Of a DNA stretch of 9,674 nucleotides, positions 7,068-9,674 are shown in pieces. Every line of letters begins with the position of its first letter. The stretch's first letter is position 1. A program made the translations under genes and the position numbers. This DNA is from Candidatus Methanolliviera sp. GoM_asphalt (lineage in GTDB: Archaea; Halobacteriota; Methanoliparia; Methanoliparales; Methanoliparaceae). The DNA lies in contig CABGHH010000047.1 in assembly GCA_902158745.1 (NCBI GenBank), positions 1 to 9,674 of the forward strand, read 5' to 3'. The notes below the pieces were generated by a model. The model saw only the letters and a list, made by a program, of their open reading frames with translations, made no database searches and was not told where the DNA came from.

Positions 7068-8945
7068 ATGGGGATATTGTTTGAAGATACAAAGATAGGA
7101 AGCATGGAACTTAAAAATAGGATAGTGATGCCGAGCATCGGCTGTTTCTTTACGGATGATAAGTTGAAAAATTTCTACATAGAGAGAGCAAAGGGTGGCG
7201 TGGGATTGATTTTCATCGGGCCAACAGGCATCGATGAGAACGAGCCGAGTTACGTCAATATATATGGTGATGAGTTCATCTCGGAATTGAGAGATCTTGC
7301 AAAAGCAATTCAAGTATATAGAACGAAGATCGGATTACAATTATGGCATCCCGGAAGGTACTCTTTCTTCCCCGGCGATCACATCGTTTCGGCCTCGGAT
7401 ATACCCGCACCGATATTCACGAGGCAGATGCCAAGAGCTTTAACGATTCCGGAGATAGAAAAGATCGAAGACGAATTTGCAGAAGGTGCCCTTAGGACAA
7501 AGAAGGCAGGATTCAATTGTGTCGAATTTTTAGCCGCAACGGGATATTTAATCTCCCAATTTCTCTCCCCTATCACGAATAAGAGGACCGATCGTTATGG
7601 AGGAAGCATTGAGAATAGAATGCAATTTTTATTGGAGATTATAGAAAAGACAAGAGAGAAGGTCGGCGATAATTTTCCAATACTCTGTAGGATCTCCGGT
7701 AACGAATTTGTAGAGGGTGGAAACACGTTAAAAGAGCAGAAAATAATTGCAAAATCTTTAGATGATGCGGGCGTCGATGCACTCAACGTGAATGTTGGCT
7801 GGCACGAATCAAGAGTCGATCAGATGTCGATGATGGTTCCGAGGGGTGGGTTTGTCTATTTGGCGAAGGAGATTAAAGACGTCGTAAATATTCCAATAAT
7901 TGCTTCTCATCGAATCAACGATCCTATACTCGCCGAGAATATTCTAAAAGAGAAAAAAGCTGATCTGATCGCGATGGCAAGACCCTTAATCGCCGATCCA
8001 GAACTACCAAATAAAGCAAAAGAGGGACGTTATGGCGAGATAAGAACGTGTATAGCATGTAATTCTTGTTTCGATGATGTTTTCAACGGCGTGCCTATAA
8101 CGTGCCTCGTGAATCCCGCTGTTGGGAAGGAGGAAGAATACAAGATCAAACCCGTAGAAAATCCCAAAAAAGTGATCGTCGTTGGAGGTGGACCCGCTGG
8201 CATGGAGGCGGCGAGGGTCGCCGCATTGAGAGGGCACAACGTAACGTTATACGAAAAAGATGACAGGTTGGGAGGGCAGATAAACTTGATCTCTGCATGG
8301 CCAGCGATGGAAGAATTCGCAAATATACCAAGGTATTATCTCAATCAGCTTAGAAAAAATGTGGAGATCGAATTTGGAAGAGATGTAACTCAAGATCTTA
8401 TAATGAGGCAAAATCCAGACGTTGTGATCGTCGCCACGGGAGCCTCACCGAGCATACCAGATATATCTGGAGTGGATAGAGATAACGTCATTACGGCATT
8501 TGATATCTTGAGAGGAAGAGAGGTAGATGGGAAAAATATTGTTGTAATGGGTGGTGGCGGAGTCGGATGCGATGTCGCGTTATTTTTAGCCGAGAAGGGT
8601 AAGAAGGTGACGATTGTAGAGATGCTTGGAAAGGTTGGAACAGATATAGGAAGAAGCACAAGATGGATCATCAAGAAGAGGCTGAAAGAAGCGAAGATAG
8701 ATATTAAAACGGGGACTAAAGCGGTCGAGATCGTCGAGGGTGGATTGATCGTCGAAGAAGACGGAAAAAGAGGGTTTATTAAAGGAGATACAATCGTTCT
8801 TTCGGTCGGCACGAGATCAAATAGAGGGTTGTACGATCTATTATCCGGCAAAATATCAGAGTTGTATCTGATCGGAGATTCTTCTAAACCCAGAAAAGCG
8901 CTGGATGCCATTCGGGAGGGGGCAGAGATCGCACGAGAGATATAA
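7068..8945 (+). CDS. Old yellow enzyme / 2,4-dienoyl-CoA reductase-type NAD(P)H flavin oxidoreductase with Fe-S cluster
   Basis: A 625-residue three-part flavoenzyme. Residues 1 to about 325 form an FMN-binding TIM barrel (QLWHPGR 91-97; GYLISQFLSP 159-168 with the likely active-site Y160; GWHESR 244-249 with H246, equivalent to the active-site His of E. coli dienoyl-CoA reductase). Cysteines C328, C331, C334 and C346 then form a 4Fe-4S site. The C-terminal half binds FAD (VVGGGPAGMEAA 371-382) and NAD(P)H (VMGGGGVGCD 493-502). Electrons should pass from NAD(P)H to FAD, Fe-S and FMN, then to an activated C=C bond. Known relatives reduce 2,4-dienoyl-CoA, enoates or bile-acid intermediates, or demethylate trimethylamine; the substrate here is not shown. 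The gene stands alone, with no acyl-CoA genes beside it. AGGAG sits 6 bases before ATG. Confidence 0.9.
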   Translation: MGILFEDTKIGSMELKNRIVMPSIGCFFTDDKLKNFYIERAKGGVGLIFIGPTGIDENEPSYVNIYGDEFISELRDLAKAIQVYRTKIGLQLWHPGRYSFFPGDHIVSASDIPAPIFTRQMPRALTIPEIEKIEDEFAEGALRTKKAGFNCVEFLAATGYLISQFLSPITNKRTDRYGGSIENRMQFLLEIIEKTREKVGDNFPILCRISGNEFVEGGNTLKEQKIIAKSLDDAGVDALNVNVGWHESRVDQMSMMVPRGGFVYLAKEIKDVVNIPIIASHRINDPILAENILKEKKADLIAMARPLIADPELPNKAKEGRYGEIRTCIACNSCFDDVFNGVPITCLVNPAVGKEEEYKIKPVENPKKVIVVGGGPAGMEAARVAALRGHNVTLYEKDDRLGGQINLISAWPAMEEFANIPRYYLNQLRKNVEIEFGRDVTQDLIMRQNPDVVIVATGASPSIPDISGVDRDNVITAFDILRGREVDGKNIVVMGGGGVGCDVALFLAEKGKKVTIVEMLGKVGTDIGRSTRWIIKKRLKEAKIDIKTGTKAVEIVEGGLIVEEDGKRGFIKGDTIVLSVGTRSNRGLYDLLSGKISELYLIGDSSKPRKALDAIREGAEIAREI

Positions 8946-8965
8946 GTCAAATATACCTTGCCGGA

Positions 8966-9530
8966 TCATTCTACAGCTGAAGCTATTCAGATCAGGAGAT
9001 GGAATTTCAACTCGCAGACAGAATATCTTTTCATCACTTTATAAGTAGTTCAGAGATTCCAGATTTTTCAACATATGGGGATTCAGAAAGAGATTGAATA
9101 GAAATGGAGTGTGGATAAGCTGTATGGAATGAATTACAAAATCAACTGGACAATAAAAACCTTAAAATCAAAAGAAGACATGTGAAAATGTCTCATTTTC
9201 ACGGTGCTCACGACTTTCGTCGTGGCATACGGAGATCTCCGATTTCCGACTACACGAAATCAAAGATTTCGTCGCATGTCAAAAACGAGGTTTTTGAGCA
9301 CTTCGGGACATCTATTCCAAAAGATGTAACAAACTTTACGATGGATAGAGCATTACGTGGTAGACCACCAACCAAAGATCAAAAAGAGAAGAGTAGAAAG
9401 ATATCATCGGTAAGGACTCCTTGAGAAAGGGCTTTCTCTGTCATCAAAACGGTGTTTGCTTGAGTGTAGAATTACCTTTTCGTATTAATCAATCTTTAAA
9501 TTATTTTTGGGAGGAAATATTATTTTCTCT
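8966..9530 (+). pseudogene. Decayed IS5-type transposase
   Basis: Translating by pieces gives a recognisable IS5-family transposase: SDQEMEFQLADRISF (from 8987), EIPDFST (9053-9073), WGFRKRLNRNG (9076-9108), VWNELQNQLDNKNLKIK (9122-9172), then HFGT-IPKDVTNFTMDRALRGRPP (9299-9372) and VRTP-ERAFSVIK (9407-9448). The last piece fits the R-x3-E-x6-K signature around the third catalytic residue. Breaks: one base missing near 9074, an extra TG at 9112-9113, one base missing near 9123, TGA at 9422-9424 where Gly is expected, and more stops after 9460. The N-terminus is missing. The middle part, which should hold the first two catalytic Asp, is absent and its place is taken by the hairpin array. An 80-codon open stretch (9182-9424) is a chance survivor, not a gene. 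The ends are approximate and no terminal inverted repeats were found. Confidence 0.75.
9182..9301. repeat. Array of five perfect short hairpins with an enclosing stem
   Basis: Five back-to-back perfect inverted repeats with tiny loops: GTGAAAATG-TCT-CATTTTCAC (9182-9202), CACGAC-TTTC-GTCGTG (9209-9224), CGGAGATCTCCG (9230-9241), ACGAAATC-AAA-GATTTCGT (9254-9272) and TCAAAAAC-GAG-GTTTTTGA (9279-9297). The stems are unrelated in sequence. Spacers of 5-12 bases contain GCAT or similar (GGTGCT, GCATA, ...ACTAC, CGCATG). GTGCTCA (9204-9210) is complementary to TGAGCAC (9295-9301) and can enclose hairpins 2-5 in a branched fold, at the cost of opening one to three terminal base pairs of hairpins 2 and 5. 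The array is flanked by GACAT at 9177-9181 and 9307-9311. It sits inside the transposase pseudogene. The function is unknown; it may be a small non-autonomous mobile element, a folded DNA site or a structured RNA. Confidence 0.8.
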
Positions 9531-9586
9531 TCTATCTTTTTATTAATTTACCTTCACACACCCCACCTATAGATTCTTTGACGTTA

Positions 9587-9596
9587 TTTTTAAATA
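9587..9596 (+). promoter_or_regulatory. Candidate TATA box for a gene at the right edge
   Basis: TTTTTAAATA lies about 45 bases before the possible GTG start at 9637 and predicts transcription from about 9618. GGGAG (9621-9625) and AGGT (9629-9632) follow as weak ribosome-site candidates. Confidence 0.35.
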
Positions 9597-9636
9597 TCTA
9601 TCCCATCCATGTAGGTAAAAGGGAGATTAGGTTTAC

Positions 9637-9674
9637 GTGAAAATAATTGAACAGATATCGGATTTTCTAAATCC
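9637..9674 (+). CDS. Possible start of a gene running off the window
   Basis: From GTG 9637 the frame is open to the edge and reads (M)KIIEQISDFLN, a plausible N-terminus. A TATA box and AGGT, 4 bases upstream, support it. With only 12 codons no family can be named, and the call rests mainly on upstream signals. Confidence 0.3.
   Translation, partial: MKIIEQISDFLN

Noticed and set aside
9182..9301. CRISPR array or tRNA-like gene
   Set aside because: There are no repeated direct units, the stems differ in sequence, and loops of 2-4 bases do not fit tRNA arms.
9182..9424. 80-codon open frame starting GTG
   Set aside because: It spans the hairpin array and the broken C-terminal half of the transposase. 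The stop at 9422 replaces a Gly in the family pattern, and the first 39 codons are only translated palindromes.
9357..9438. Further short palindromes (GTGGT-AG-ACCAC, AAGGA-C-TCCTT, GAGAAAG-GG-CTTTCTC)
   Set aside because: They fall in recognisable transposase coding sequence (RGRPP, RTP-ERAFS) and are explained by codon content, so I did not count them as part of the hairpin array.

Overview
The window looks like archaeal chromosome, most likely from a thermophilic euryarchaeote-type lineage. The evidence is a fused inositol-phosphate cytidylyltransferase / di-inositol-phosphate phosphate synthase, the archaeal form of inositol-1-phosphate synthase, a DapL-type aminotransferase, AT-rich TATA boxes about 25 bases before likely transcription starts, two apparently leaderless genes, GGTGAT/AGGAG ribosome sites elsewhere, and Arg codons dominated by AGA/AGG. 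I cannot place it to genus from sequence alone.

Layout. Bases 1-4093 are a leftward block. The upstream pair is inositol-1-phosphate synthase followed, with a 44-base overlap, by the fused IPCT-DIPPS enzyme; together they lead from glucose-6-phosphate to phospho-di-myo-inositol-phosphate, precursor of the heat-associated solute DIP. Next, behind its own leaderless promoter, is a pair joined by an ATGA overlap: an unusually short UDP-glucose/GDP-mannose dehydrogenase-like protein lacking the nucleotide-sugar-binding domain, and a family 4 glycosyltransferase cut by the window edge. A divergent promoter region (4094-4288) separates this block from a rightward pair, a small flavodoxin-like protein and a cytosolic transglutaminase-like protein (4289-5382), joined by a TAATG overlap. 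These converge on the leftward dapL gene for lysine/diaminopimelate synthesis (5569-6729), which also looks leaderless. A 338-base intergenic region then leads to a rightward 625-residue old-yellow-enzyme / 2,4-dienoyl-CoA reductase-type flavoprotein with an Fe-S cluster (7068-8945).

The right end (8946-9674) is the accessory part. It holds a decayed IS5-type transposase pseudogene with several frameshifts and nonsense codons. The part of the transposase that should carry the first two catalytic Asp residues is replaced by a compact array of five perfect, sequence-unrelated DNA hairpins (9182-9297). The array is flanked by a GACAT direct repeat, and an outer 7-bp stem encloses four of the five hairpins. 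This is the most unusual structure in the window. A new rightward gene may begin at 9637.
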